NCBI RefSeq assembly: GCF_004216665.1 | Contig: NZ_SGWY01000001.1 | Location: forward strand, 682,001-746,000 | Reading direction: 5' to 3' | DNA length: 64,000 nt | Source: Agromyces ramosus | Lineage (GTDB): Bacteria; Actinomycetota; Actinomycetes; Actinomycetales; Microbacteriaceae | Shown here: piece after piece, positions 51,280-59,800 of the stretch | How positions within the stretch are numbered: the stretch's first letter is position 1 | Layout: every line of letters begins with the position of its first letter | Program-made: the position numbers and the translations under genes | The notes under the pieces: generated by a model | Seen by the model: the letters and a program-made list of their open reading frames with translations, nothing else | Database searches by the model: none | Told to the model about the DNA's origin: nothing

Positions 51280-51428
51280 TCGCGGCCCCCTCCCGGTGCG
51301 AGTAGCGGATGGGCGGCGACACGCCCGATCGTGCGTTCAGCCTAGGGAATCCGGGTTCCCACCGCACCAGCGGGCCGTGAATTCGGCGGGCACGTCGATT
51401 TGCGGATGCCGCCGTCCGGCGTGGGTCC

Positions 51429-51434
51429 TACCAT
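51429..51434 (+). promoter_or_regulatory. -10 box TACCAT
   Basis: Ends six bases before ATG 51441 of the SDR gene; leaderless arrangement. Confidence 0.5.
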
Positions 51435-51440
51435 GACGAC

Positions 51441-52205
51441 ATGGCGGTGCAGCAGCGCGTCCACGTGGTCACCGGCGCCGCAGGCGGAATCGGCCGGCGG
51501 ATCGCCGAGGTGCTCCTCGCTGACCGGTCGGCCGTGGTCGTCGTCGATGTTCGCCCGGCCGATTGGCTCGCGGATGCCGCGGGCGTGTCGATCGTCGGCG
51601 ACGCCGGCGATCCCGCCGTGCTCGAGGTCGCACTCGAGCGCGCCCGCTCGCTCGGCGAGCTGCGCGGTTGGGTCAACAACGCGGCGGTGTTCCGCGACGC
51701 GTGGCTGCACGAGGCAGGAGGCTCGGCGACCATGGAGCTCGTGGCGTCGAACCTGCGGCCGGTCCTCGCCGGGGCGGCCGCCGCGATCGGCGAGTTCCTC
51801 CGGTCCGACGTGCCGGGAGCCATCGTCAACGTGTCCTCGCACCAGGCGCAGCGGGCCGTCCGCGGCGCGCTGCCGTACGCCACGGCGAAGGCCGCCATCG
51901 AGGGGCTGACGCGGGCGATCGCCGTCGACTACGGCAGCCGCGGCATCCGCTGCAACTGCGTCGCACTCGGCTCCATCGTCACCGAGCGCTACGCCCGCCA
52001 CCTCGCCGACCTCGACATCACGAGTCGCGCCGCGTTCGAGACCCAGGTGCGGCAGCTCCATCCCCTGGGTCGCCCGGGCGACACCGCCGACGTCGCTCGA
52101 ACCGTCGCGTTCCTGCTCTCGGATGCCGCGGGCTTCATCACCGGCGCCGTGATCCCGGTCGACGGGGGCCGCGCGGCGCGCGGCGCCGACCCCGAGGAGC
52201 GTTGA
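51441..52205 (+). CDS. Short-chain dehydrogenase/reductase
   Basis: A 254-residue classical SDR. Cofactor loop TGAAGGIGRRIAE (residues 9-21), NNAA in GWVNNAAVF, catalytic Ser/Tyr/Lys region VSSHQAQRAVRGALPYATAKAA (YxxxK) and the PGDTAD loop near the C terminus. NAD(P)-dependent oxidation or reduction of a hydroxyl/ketone; substrate unknown. It starts leaderless at ATG 51441. Confidence 0.88.
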   Translation: MAVQQRVHVVTGAAGGIGRRIAEVLLADRSAVVVVDVRPADWLADAAGVSIVGDAGDPAVLEVALERARSLGELRGWVNNAAVFRDAWLHEAGGSATMELVASNLRPVLAGAAAAIGEFLRSDVPGAIVNVSSHQAQRAVRGALPYATAKAAIEGLTRAIAVDYGSRGIRCNCVALGSIVTERYARHLADLDITSRAAFETQVRQLHPLGRPGDTADVARTVAFLLSDAAGFITGAVIPVDGGRAARGADPEER

Positions 52206-52238
52206 CCGCCCACCCCGCACGATGACGGAAGGAACCGC

Positions 52239-52529
52239 ATGTCATTCCAGGCCTACCTCGACAACATCGAGGCGAAGACCGGACTCACCCCGCGCCAGTT
52301 CATCGAGCTGGCGCACGAGCGCGGCTTCGAGGAGCACACCAAGGCGACGCCGATCGTGGCGTGGCTGAAGGAGGACTACGGACTCGGCCAGGGCCACGCG
52401 ATGGCGCTGGTGCACGTCATCACGAAGGGCCCGCAGATCAGCACCAAGCACGTCGGCACCGGCGGCACCCACAGCGACGCCACCGAGACGCTCTGGCTCG
52501 ACGGCAGGGCGACGAACCCGAACCCGTGA
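52239..52529 (+). CDS. DUF4287 domain protein
   Basis: A 96-residue cytoplasmic protein (SFQAYLDNIEAKTGLTPRQF, then KATPIVAWLKEDYGLGQGHA) matching the DUF4287 family, of unknown function and often induced by stress. ATG 52239 lies seven bases after GGAAGGA-like bases. It follows the SDR gene by 33 bases and may share its transcript. Confidence 0.82.
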   Translation: MSFQAYLDNIEAKTGLTPRQFIELAHERGFEEHTKATPIVAWLKEDYGLGQGHAMALVHVITKGPQISTKHVGTGGTHSDATETLWLDGRATNPNP

Positions 52530-52544
52530 CGCCTCCCCGCGGGC

Positions 52545-53228
52545 TCAGCGCCGCCGGTCCTGCGGCTCGACGATGCGCTCGGGGTCCCACGGCCGCGCCC
52601 ACCCGAGCTCGTCGAACATGCGCGAGAGCACCAGCGCGGTGAAGCCCCAGATGAGGCGGCCGTCGACCGCGAAGGCGGGCGACCGGTAGGTTCGCCCCTC
52701 GACGGTGAACGCCGTGTTCGCGCGATTCGCCGGGTCGAGCATGTCGGCCACCGGAACCCGGAACACGTCGACGGACTCGTCGTGGTCGACGGCCGCGACC
52801 TCCGACGGCTTGGTCCACCATGCCGGGACTGGCGTGACGATGTGGTTGCTCACGGGCACCGACATCACGGGCAGCGTGCCGAGCGGCTCGATGCCGTGGG
52901 GGTCGAGCCCGGTCTCCTCGACGGCCTCGCGCAGGGCGGCGGCGATGGGTCCGTCATCGGATGGCTCGAGCCGGCCGCCGGGGAAGGCGATCTGCCCGGC
53001 GTGGCTGCCGAGCGTGGTCGCGCGCCGCAGCAGGAGCACGTCGAGGTCGTCGGCGACGGGACCGTTCGCACGCGCCGGCACCGAGTCGAGCACGCCGAAC
53101 AGCACGAGCACGGCCGCGGGCCTCGGGTTCGCCTCGTCCCACAGCCCCTGCGGCATGTCCGCGAGCCACTCGAGGCCGCGCTCGCACAGCGCGACGAGCT
53201 CGGCGCGCGGATCGGCGCTCTCGATCAG
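52545..53228 (-). CDS. NUDIX hydrolase, CoA pyrophosphatase-like
   Basis: About 227 residues with a NUDIX box (FPGGRLEPSDDGPIAAALREAVEETGL, positions split across about 92-118: GRLEP, REAVEETGL). The upstream UPF0035-like PGG/HAGQIAFPGG features point to coenzyme A or ADP-ribose pyrophosphatases. No ATG, GTG or TTG lies at the conserved N terminus; the best start is a CTG at 53226-53228 with GGAGG four bases upstream, which overlaps the stop of the small gene just before it (CTGA). An in-frame ATG at 53318 would overlap that gene entirely; ATG 53158 would lose conserved residues. Confidence 0.8.
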   Translation of the reverse strand: MIESADPRAELVALCERGLEWLADMPQGLWDEANPRPAAVLVLFGVLDSVPARANGPVADDLDVLLLRRATTLGSHAGQIAFPGGRLEPSDDGPIAAALREAVEETGLDPHGIEPLGTLPVMSVPVSNHIVTPVPAWWTKPSEVAAVDHDESVDVFRVPVADMLDPANRANTAFTVEGRTYRSPAFAVDGRLIWGFTALVLSRMFDELGWARPWDPERIVEPQDRRR

Positions 53229-53392
53229 AAGTCCTCCTGCGCCTCGCGAAGGCGGCTCAGGTCGTCCTCCGAGTTCTGCCACGCCTCGAGCGCCGATCTC
53301 AGCTGGCGTTCCAGCCATGCGGCATCTCCGCCGACGTCGGCCGATCGCAACTGCGCCAACCGCTCGCTCGCCGATCCAGTCAGGTCGTCCAT
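53225..53392 (-). CDS. Small hydrophilic protein, 55 aa, coupled to NUDIX gene
   Basis: ATG 53390-53392 to TGA 53225-53227 encodes 55 residues: DDLTGSASERLAQLRSADVG, DAAWLERQLRSALEAW, then an acidic QNSEDDLSRLREAQ helix. The heptad-like Leu spacing suggests a coiled coil or helical hairpin. Its stop overlaps the CTG start of the NUDIX gene. It is too short for standard gene finders and could be a regulatory upstream gene. No family recognised. Confidence 0.65.
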   Translation of the reverse strand: MDDLTGSASERLAQLRSADVGGDAAWLERQLRSALEAWQNSEDDLSRLREAQEDF

Positions 53393-53567
53393 CGCTCTGC
53401 TCCCCTACCCGGGTGCGGGCGTGGCAGCGGCCGGCGGCCGGGGCTTCGCACCCGCACGAGTGCCATCCTGCCAGTCCGGGACCGTCGCGTCACGGCCGAC
53501 GCCCGACCCGGGCTTGCGGGCACGGGCGCTCAGGTCACGATGATCAGTTCTCCGGTCACGGTGGCCG

Positions 53568-54278
53568 TCAGCTGTCGTTCGACGAGCCCCGATCGGGAAG
53601 GTACGGCTCGATCGCCGCGGCGAGCTTGGCGGGGGTCATCGACTGCAGCCACACGTGGCCGGGCCCGTGCAGCTCGGCCAGGAACAGCGAGTCGCCGAAG
53701 AACTTGTTCTTGATCCCCTTCATGGTGGCGAACTCGAGGGTCATCTCGGCTCGGTACATCGCCAGGTGGCCGGGGTGGATCAGCAGCGACTGCCCGGCCT
53801 GCAGCTCGTACTCGACGAGCTCGCCGGCCAGCTGCACCCACGCCGTGCCGTCACCGCTGAGGCGCTGGAAGACCACTCCCGCCCCGCCGAAGATCCCGGC
53901 ACCGAGCTTCTTCTGGAGTCCGACCGAGATCTCGACGTCGCCCGTACTCGCCATGTACGACCCCGACTGGAGCATGAAGTTGTCGGAGCGGTCGATCCGC
54001 AGCTCGCGGATCGTACCGGGCAACTGGGCGGCGAACGCGAGGGAACCGCCGCCGGCCGGTGCCGTATAGGCGGTCAGGAACAGCTGTCCGCCGCCGAGGA
54101 CGCGCTTGAGGCTGCCGAGGAAGCCGCCCTGGCCGCCTGACCCGTGCGAGGTGGACGTGTCGAGGTGGAATCCGGGCGAGAGCCAGGAGACATCGCCGCC
54201 CTCGGCGACGATGCGTTCCCCCTCCGTGAGGGTCAGTTCGAGGATGGGCATGGTCGTTCCGACGATCCGCGGCTCCAT
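53568..54278 (-). CDS. AIM24-family protein
   Basis: A 236-residue TIGR00266/AIM24 protein, a beta-sandwich related to the tubby/scramblase-like fold. VAEGGDVSWLSPGF opens the motif and GDSLFLAELHGPGHVWLQSM closes it. A mitochondrial homologue affects the inner membrane; the bacterial role is unknown. A TAGGGT (54285-54290) ends six bases before the ATG, giving a leaderless mRNA. It is divergent from the VOC gene at 54398. Confidence 0.85.
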   Translation of the reverse strand: MEPRIVGTTMPILELTLTEGERIVAEGGDVSWLSPGFHLDTSTSHGSGGQGGFLGSLKRVLGGGQLFLTAYTAPAGGGSLAFAAQLPGTIRELRIDRSDNFMLQSGSYMASTGDVEISVGLQKKLGAGIFGGAGVVFQRLSGDGTAWVQLAGELVEYELQAGQSLLIHPGHLAMYRAEMTLEFATMKGIKNKFFGDSLFLAELHGPGHVWLQSMTPAKLAAAIEPYLPDRGSSNDS

Positions 54279-54284
54279 GCGGTC

Positions 54285-54290
54285 ACCCTA
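54285..54290 (-). promoter_or_regulatory. -10 box TAGGGT
   Basis: Six bases before the AIM24 ATG on the minus strand, leaderless spacing. Confidence 0.55.
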
Positions 54291-54397
54291 GCAGCGAGGC
54301 CGCGTGGGCCGATCGGCAGGTGTGCCTGACGAACTGCGCTGCTAGTCTGCGCGGACGGCCGTCGCGAGGACCGCTTCGGCCTCGAGGGGAGGCTCGC

Positions 54398-55171
54398 ATG
54401 CCCGGACCCGATGAGCTCGTGCCCGGTGCGCCGGCATGGGTCGACCTGAGCACGTCGGATGTCGACGCGGCATCCGCCTTCTACGAGGCACTCTTCGGCT
54501 GGGAGGCCGACGACGTCGTCGACGCGCGCTTCGGCGGTTACCGCGTGTTCCGCCTCGACGGCCGGCGCGTCGCCGGCATCGGGATGAACACGGACGAGGA
54601 TCCGGGGCCGCCGCACTGGAACGTGTTCCTGCTCACCTTCAACGCGGCGACCACGAGCGGGCTCATCGAGGAGGCCGGCGGCACCGTGCTCTTCGAACCG
54701 ATGGTCGTGCCGGCCCGAGGCGTGATCGGCATGGCGATCGACGCGACCGGCGCGGTCGTCGGGTACTGGCAGCCCGCCGTCGTCGAGGGCTTCGACGTCT
54801 TCGGCGAGATCGGCGGCGCCGTGTGGTTCGAGCTGAACGCGAGCGACTTCGACGCCGCCGAGCGCTTCTATGCGCACGCGTTCGACTGGAGCGTCGTTCG
54901 CAACGATGGGGAGCCGCGCCGCGCCGTGTTCGAGCGCGGCGGGCGCGACCTGGCCGGAATCGTCGACGCGAGTCGCACGCTGGGGGCCGACGATGCGCCG
55001 TCGTGGAGCGTGGCCTTCGGCGTCGCCGATGTCGACGAGGCCGTCGAGCGGGCGGTCGCGGCCGGAGCGATCCTCGTGCGGCCGCCGTGGGACCTGACGA
55101 CGGGTCGCCGCGCCGGCCTGGTCGACCCGACGGGGGCGCCCTTCCTCGTGGCATCCGACGCGGAACGCTGA
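54398..55171 (+). CDS. Tandem VOC (glyoxalase-fold) protein
   Basis: A 257-residue protein with two glyoxalase/bleomycin-resistance domains (about residues 10-120 and 132-250), each opening with DLSTSDVDAASAFYEALFGW or ELNASDFDAAERFYAHAFDW. Duplicate modules are usual for metal-dependent VOC enzymes such as hydroxylases or isomerases; the metal His/Glu set is not fully recognisable here. GGGAGG is six bases before ATG 54398. Substrate unknown. Confidence 0.85.
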   Translation: MPGPDELVPGAPAWVDLSTSDVDAASAFYEALFGWEADDVVDARFGGYRVFRLDGRRVAGIGMNTDEDPGPPHWNVFLLTFNAATTSGLIEEAGGTVLFEPMVVPARGVIGMAIDATGAVVGYWQPAVVEGFDVFGEIGGAVWFELNASDFDAAERFYAHAFDWSVVRNDGEPRRAVFERGGRDLAGIVDASRTLGADDAPSWSVAFGVADVDEAVERAVAAGAILVRPPWDLTTGRRAGLVDPTGAPFLVASDAER

Positions 55172-55217
55172 CGACGCTGCCCCCGCCCGACGCCGTGAGG
55201 CCCGGGCCACCCCGGTG

Positions 55218-55787
55218 TCAGCGCGTGCGGAGCCCGTCGAGCGCCATGTCGACGACCCGCTCGCGCTGCTCGGGATCGGGGAAGGCGACGCCTGCCACGC
55301 CGGCGACGAGGCGCACGGCGTCGTCGATGCCGATGTCGGCGCGCACGTCGCCGTCGGCCTGCGCACGCCGCAGCAGCGGCTCACCCGAGTGGTACATGAT
55401 GCCGCGGCAGGTCTGCAGCAGCTCGGAGTCGCGGTTCAATCCCTCGAGCAGCACCTTCTTGCGGCTCGCGTAGTCGGCGAACCGACGCAGCCAGGCCGCG
55501 AGCGCGTCGAAGGGCGGAAGGTCGCCGAGCTCCTCGGCGAACGAGGCCACCCCCGCGACCTCGTCGAGGTAGACGGCCTCCACCAGCGCGTCACGCGTGG
55601 GGAAGTTGCGGTAGAGCGTGCCGATGCCGACGCCGGCCCGGCGCGCGATGTCCTCGAGCGAGGCGTCGAGTCCGTCGTCGGCGAACGCCGCACGGCCGGC
55701 TTCGATGAGGGCGTCGAAGTTGCGGCGCGCATCGGCGCGCGTCGGGCGCCGCTCGTCGAGCAGGGCACGGAGCGCCGGATCGGTCAT
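55218..55787 (-). CDS. TetR-family repressor of the MFS pump
   Basis: A 189-residue TetR protein. HTH around residues 40-65 (DIARRAGVGIGTLYRNFPTRDALVEAVY), ligand domain after. ATG 55785-55787 has AGGTG six bases ahead; a GTG at 55796 is the alternative. It is divergent from the MFS gene, and 113 bases between them contain an array of palindromes with GGAG/CTCC half sites. It likely represses both genes until a toxic substrate binds. Confidence 0.88.
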   Translation of the reverse strand: MTDPALRALLDERRPTRADARRNFDALIEAGRAAFADDGLDASLEDIARRAGVGIGTLYRNFPTRDALVEAVYLDEVAGVASFAEELGDLPPFDALAAWLRRFADYASRKKVLLEGLNRDSELLQTCRGIMYHSGEPLLRRAQADGDVRADIGIDDAVRLVAGVAGVAFPDPEQRERVVDMALDGLRTR

Positions 55788-55810
55788 TCGAGACACCTCG
55801 GTTGCAAAGT

Positions 55811-55865
55811 GGAGGCAGCCTCCGGTAAGCTAACCGGAGGAGGCCTCCGATCGGAGACTCCCTCC
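55811..55865. promoter_or_regulatory. Clustered palindromes, operator array for TetR
   Basis: Overlapping dyads: GGAGGCAGCCTCC (55811-55823), a 22-bp near-perfect palindrome with arms CCTCCGGTAAG and CTAACCGGAGG (55819-55840), GGAGGCCTCC (55839-55848) and GGAGACTCC (55853-55861). All are built from the same GGAG/CTCC half site, so several repressor dimers could bind side by side. Confidence 0.7.
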
Positions 55866-55899
55866 AGTATATCCCTTCCGCCTCATCGAAAGGCGTTCG

Positions 55900-57327
55900 A
55901 TGTCTCCATCCCGCATCACCTTCATCGCGGTGGCCACGAGCTTCACCGCGGTCGCCAGCCTCCAGTCGCTCATCATCCCCGTGCTGTCCACCATCGGCTC
56001 CGACCTCGGCGCCGATGCGGTCGGCCAGACGTGGATGCTCACCGCCTGGCTCATCTCCGCGGCGGTCGCCACTCCGCTCCTCGGCCGAGCCGGCGACCTC
56101 GTCGGCCGACGCCGCATGTACCTCGTGGCCCTCGGCGCGGTCGCGCTCGGCTCGGTGCTCGCGGCGTTCGCACCCGACCTCACGGTCATGCTGATCGCCC
56201 GCGTGCTGCAGGGCCTCGGCGGCGCCGTGTTCCCACTCGGCTTCGGACTGGTGCGCGACGCATTCCCGCGCGACCGTCTCGCCGGCGCGATCGGCGCCCT
56301 CTCGGCGATCATGGCCGTCGGCAGCGGACTCGGCACGGTCATCGCCGGCCCCGTCTCCGCCGTGATCGGCTGGCGCGGCCTGTTCGTCCTGCCGCTCGTC
56401 CTCGCCGTCACCGGCCTCGCCGTCGGCTCCCGCGGCCTCGACCGCTCGGCGCCCACCGCCACCGGACGGATCAACGTCCTGGCCGCCGCGCTCCTCTCGG
56501 GCTGGCTCGTCGCGCTCCTGCTTCCGCTCAGCTCGGGCAACCAGTGGGGCTGGGGATCGCCGCTGGTCATCGGCCTGTTCGCGATCGCGGCACTGCTGGC
56601 GGCGGTGTGGGTGATGGTCGAGGTGCGCTCGCGCAACCCGCTCGTCGACATGCGCGTGATGCGGCTGCCCGCGGTGTGGACCACGAACCTCACCGCGCTC
56701 CTGACCGGGGCGGCGATGTTCGGGGTGTGGGCCTACCTGCCGCGCCTGGCCGAGACCCCCGCGAGTAGCGGATACGGGCTGGGCGCCGACGCCAGCACGG
56801 CCGGCCTCATCATGCTGCCGATGCTCGTCACCATGGCGTCGATCGGATTCCTCGCGGGCCCGCTGAGCCGCGTGGTGCCCTTCGCCGCGCAGCTCACGAT
56901 CGGGGCGTTCCTCTCCGGGGCCGCGGCGCTGTCGATCGCGCTCTTCCACGGCGATGTGTGGGCGCTGGCGGCCGCCGCCGCGGTACTCGGGCTGGGAACC
57001 GGGCTCGTGACCTCGTCGACGCCGAACCTCATCGTGCGCAGCGTGCCCGGCGACCAGGTGGGCATCGCCACGGGCATGAACGCCAACATCCGCACCATCG
57101 GCGGCGCCATCGGCACCACGGTGTTCGCCGCGGCGGTCGGCGCGACCCTGGGCGCGAGCGGCCTGCCCACCGAGTCGGGATACGTCGCGGCGTTCGTCAT
57201 CGGCGCGGTGCTCGCGGTCGTGGGCGGCCTCGTGCCCTTCCTCGACCGGAGCCGTTCGGTCCGCCCCGAGGTCCGGACGATCCCCGTCGCGCAGTCCCCC
57301 CTCGAGGAGATCGCCGAGGCCGCCTGA
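55900..57327 (+). CDS. MFS drug transporter, DHA2-like
   Basis: A 475-residue major-facilitator with about fourteen helices, antiporter motif GRAGDLVGRRRMYLVALG in loop 2-3 and the GSGLGTVIAGPVSAVIGWR motif C region of proton antiporters. The length and helix number fit DHA2-type multidrug exporters. It is divergent from its TetR gene and followed by a strong hairpin. Substrate range is not inferable. Confidence 0.9.
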   Translation: MSPSRITFIAVATSFTAVASLQSLIIPVLSTIGSDLGADAVGQTWMLTAWLISAAVATPLLGRAGDLVGRRRMYLVALGAVALGSVLAAFAPDLTVMLIARVLQGLGGAVFPLGFGLVRDAFPRDRLAGAIGALSAIMAVGSGLGTVIAGPVSAVIGWRGLFVLPLVLAVTGLAVGSRGLDRSAPTATGRINVLAAALLSGWLVALLLPLSSGNQWGWGSPLVIGLFAIAALLAAVWVMVEVRSRNPLVDMRVMRLPAVWTTNLTALLTGAAMFGVWAYLPRLAETPASSGYGLGADASTAGLIMLPMLVTMASIGFLAGPLSRVVPFAAQLTIGAFLSGAAALSIALFHGDVWALAAAAAVLGLGTGLVTSSTPNLIVRSVPGDQVGIATGMNANIRTIGGAIGTTVFAAAVGATLGASGLPTESGYVAAFVIGAVLAVVGGLVPFLDRSRSVRPEVRTIPVAQSPLEEIAEAA

Positions 57328-57345
57328 CCGGGGTGGCGCATGCAC

Positions 57346-57382
57346 GGCACGCCCGACCCGCTCAGCGCGGGCCGGGCGTGCC
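57346..57382. terminator. Hairpin between MFS and GNAT genes
   Basis: A 16-bp stem (one mismatch) starts GGCACGCCCGACCCGC at 57346-57361 and pairs with 57367-57382 over TCAGC. It serves the convergent MFS and GNAT genes. Confidence 0.8.
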
Positions 57383-57388
57383 CTCACA

Positions 57389-57871
57389 TCAGGGCCGGCC
57401 GGGTTCGAGCTCGAGCGTCATGAAGACGCTGTTCGGGTCGAGCCGGTAGTCGCCGAACGGGCCGCACTCGCGGAAGCCGTACTTCGCGTAGAGCGTGCGG
57501 GCGGGGCGGAAGAACTCCTGCGATCCGGTCTCGAGGCTCACCCGTCGGTACCCGCGCCGGGCGGATTCGGCGAGCACGTGCTCGAGCAGGCGTGCACCGA
57601 GCCCACGGCCGCGCGCCGCGGCATCCGTGCGCATCGACTTCAGCTCGCCGTGCTCGGCGTCGAGCTCCTTCAGCGCCACGCACCCCACGAGCTCATCGCC
57701 GTCGGCGATCGTCCAGAAGGCCACCTCCGGTACGGAGAGGCCGCTGACGTCCAGCGCGTGCACACTCTCGGCGGGCGAGGTCGCGAACATGTCGGTCAGG
57801 TGGTCGGTGAGCAGGCGGGTGACCCGTTCGTCTGCGAGGTCGCCGGGCTGGATGGAGGTCGTCGTCGTCAC
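57389..57871 (-). CDS. GNAT-family N-acetyltransferase
   Basis: A 160-residue GNAT protein. The acetyl-CoA pyrophosphate loop is RTDAAARGRGLGARLLEHVL (Q/RxxGxG/A type) and YAKYGFRECGPFGDY is the late strand. Leaderless-type start: GAGAAT (57878-57883) ends six bases before the GTG. Resembles the YjcF/small-molecule acetyltransferase group. Substrate unknown. Confidence 0.85.
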   Translation of the reverse strand: MTTTTSIQPGDLADERVTRLLTDHLTDMFATSPAESVHALDVSGLSVPEVAFWTIADGDELVGCVALKELDAEHGELKSMRTDAAARGRGLGARLLEHVLAESARRGYRRVSLETGSQEFFRPARTLYAKYGFRECGPFGDYRLDPNSVFMTLELEPGRP

Positions 57872-57895
57872 CCGACCATTCTCACCCGCCCGGTT

Positions 57896-58690
57896 TCACC
57901 AGGGCGAACCGGCGTCGAGCGCTGCCTCGACGCTCGCGTCGACCGTGCCGATCCACGCCTCCCCGTGACCGGGGAGCATCACCCGAGCGGATGACGCGCC
58001 CGCCCGCGCGAGGGAGGCCCGAGCTCGCTCGGCATCGTGGTGGAAGATCGAGGGCAGCAGCTGCGGGCCGACCAGCGGCGAGGTGCGGTGGCGGGTCGCG
58101 AGCGCGTCGCCGACGACGAGCACGCCCTCGTCCTCGAAGTCGTAGGCGGTGTGCCCGCTCGTGTGGCCGTCGACCAGCACGGCACGCGGATGCCCCGGCA
58201 CCGCGACCTGGCCCTCGAGCTCGGGCAGCGGCGTCACGCTCGCCACGCCCAGGTCGGGGCGTCGTTCGAGCAGCGGCACGATGGCGGCGGCCCAGCGGAG
58301 CACGCCCGGTCGCCACGCGTTGCGGAGCACGGCGGCGGCTCCGGCCTGCTGCACGACCGCGCGGCTCACGTTCGCCACCTCGTCGGCATGGGCGTGCACC
58401 GGGGTGCCGACCCGCTCGGCGAGCCAGGCCGCACCCCCGAGGTGGTCGGCGTGCCCGTGCGTGATGAGGACCGCCGAGACCTCCTCGGGTCGATGGCCGA
58501 TCGCGTCGAGCGAGGCGACGAGCAGCTCGCGTTGCGCGACGTATCCCGAATCGACGAGGGTGACGCCGTCGGGGCCGGCGTAGACGACCCAGTTCACGTG
58601 CTCGGTGTGCACGAAGTGCAGGCGGTCGCTGACCCGATCGACGCGGAACCCGCGCCGCCGGTCATCGCCTCCGCTGCCGCCATCGACCAA
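57896..58690 (-). CDS. MBL-fold metallo-hydrolase
   Basis: A 264-residue metallo-beta-lactamase fold with the metal motif THGHADHLGG (HxHxDH), a second His in DGHTSGHTAYDF and GHGEAW near the C terminus. Glyoxalase-II-like or lactonase-like hydrolase. The start is a TTG at 58688-58690, with AGGGGG five bases ahead; no other start fits the frame near the conserved N terminus. Confidence 0.85.
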   Translation of the reverse strand: MVDGGSGGDDRRRGFRVDRVSDRLHFVHTEHVNWVVYAGPDGVTLVDSGYVAQRELLVASLDAIGHRPEEVSAVLITHGHADHLGGAAWLAERVGTPVHAHADEVANVSRAVVQQAGAAAVLRNAWRPGVLRWAAAIVPLLERRPDLGVASVTPLPELEGQVAVPGHPRAVLVDGHTSGHTAYDFEDEGVLVVGDALATRHRTSPLVGPQLLPSIFHHDAERARASLARAGASSARVMLPGHGEAWIGTVDASVEAALDAGSPW

Positions 58691-58788
58691 CGCTGCCCCC
58701 TGACACTCGCGGCCGCTCCTCGCCGAGACGGTGCCGTGACTCCGAGGCTAGTCGCCGGCGCTCAGCTCGCCGCGACCGCGGCCCCCGA

Positions 58789-59241
58789 TCATCGACCGAG
58801 CAGGGCGTTCAACCAGCCGGGGCCTGCGACGAGCACGTCGTCGGCCAGTCGTGCCCGCAGGCCACGATCGGCGGTCACGACCAGCACGCGCGCGGCGTGC
58901 GTGCCGAGCTCCGCGGCGGTGGCCACGATGCTGCCGTCGCCGTCGGCCGGCGCCCGGACGAGGTCGACGCCGTCGAGCGCCACGACCGCCGTGGCGGCCC
59001 CCTCCACCACGGCGACGACCCGCTCGACGACGAACCGCTCGCCGTCCGGACCGGCGACGTTACGACCCACGAGTGCGGGCATCGGCGCGAGGAGCCTGGT
59101 CGCCGCGCCCGCGCGATCCCTCCACCAGCCGTCGGGGCGCGAGCCCATCACGTTGGCCACGTCCACCACCACGGTCACCGTCGGGGTCGACGCGGCCGGC
59201 GCAGCGACCGGCGCGTCCTCCGGCACGGGAACGTCATCCAT
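58789..59241 (-). CDS. NYN (PIN-like) domain protein
   Basis: A 150-residue protein with VTVVVDVANVMGSRPDGWW near the start and VLVVTADRGLRARL near the end, the acidic cluster of NYN/PIN-fold ribonucleases. It likely cleaves RNA, though the role here is unknown. TACGCT (59248-59253) ends six bases before ATG 59239-59241, so leaderless. It is divergent from the membrane-protein gene at 59341. Confidence 0.8.
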   Translation of the reverse strand: MDDVPVPEDAPVAAPAASTPTVTVVVDVANVMGSRPDGWWRDRAGAATRLLAPMPALVGRNVAGPDGERFVVERVVAVVEGAATAVVALDGVDLVRAPADGDGSIVATAAELGTHAARVLVVTADRGLRARLADDVLVAGPGWLNALLGR

Positions 59242-59247
59242 CGGCCC

Positions 59248-59253
59248 AGCGTA
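59248..59253 (-). promoter_or_regulatory. -10 box TACGCT
   Basis: Leaderless spacing (six bases) to ATG 59239-59241 of the NYN-domain gene. Confidence 0.5.
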
Positions 59254-59328
59254 GCCACGTCGAACGCGCGAACCTCGAACGCCGGGCTCGGGGAACGGGG
59301 CACGAGGCACGAGGGCACGGGGCACCGC

Positions 59329-59334
59329 TATCCT
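59329..59334 (+). promoter_or_regulatory. -10 box TATCCT
   Basis: Ends six bases before GTG 59341 of the small membrane-protein gene. Confidence 0.55.
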
Positions 59335-59340
59335 GACGGC

Positions 59341-59766
59341 GTGACGACCTCGCCATCGCCCAAGCCCGCGCGGCAGCCGCTGCGCGTGCTCCTCGGAATC
59401 GCCTGGGCCATCGTGGCGCTGGCGTCCGGCGTGGCGATCCTCTTCGGCGCCCTCACGGCTGCCCTCAACGGTGCCGGCTTCGAGACGACCCTCTCGAACT
59501 CGACCCCGCTGTTCATCGCGTGCCTGGTCGTGAACCTCGCCGCGGGCGCCTTCGGCATCCTGCTGGGCGGTCGGTGGTGGACCGCACCACTGGTCGCGGC
59601 ACCGGCGCTGATCTTCCTCGTGAGCTTCCTCTGGCGGGGCTCCTGGGTGGTCACCCCGCTCGTGGCGAGCCCGCTGCTCGTGGTCGTCGGCGTGGCCTGC
59701 GTCCTGGCATTCCCACGTCGACGCACCGCCGAGCCGAGCGCGCCCGCGACGGCCGACGCGCCCTGA
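59341..59766 (+). CDS. Small multi-pass membrane protein, 141 aa
   Basis: 141 residues with four predicted helices (about 16-42, 55-75, 80-96, 102-122) and short charged ends. Begins leaderless at GTG 59341. No family recognised; typical of actinobacterial DUF-like membrane proteins. The C terminus is Pro/Ala-rich and unstructured. Confidence 0.7.
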   Translation: MTTSPSPKPARQPLRVLLGIAWAIVALASGVAILFGALTAALNGAGFETTLSNSTPLFIACLVVNLAAGAFGILLGGRWWTAPLVAAPALIFLVSFLWRGSWVVTPLVASPLLVVVGVACVLAFPRRRTAEPSAPATADAP

Positions 59767-59800
59767 CCGATATCCGAGGCGGATGCCGCGCGGCTGACGT

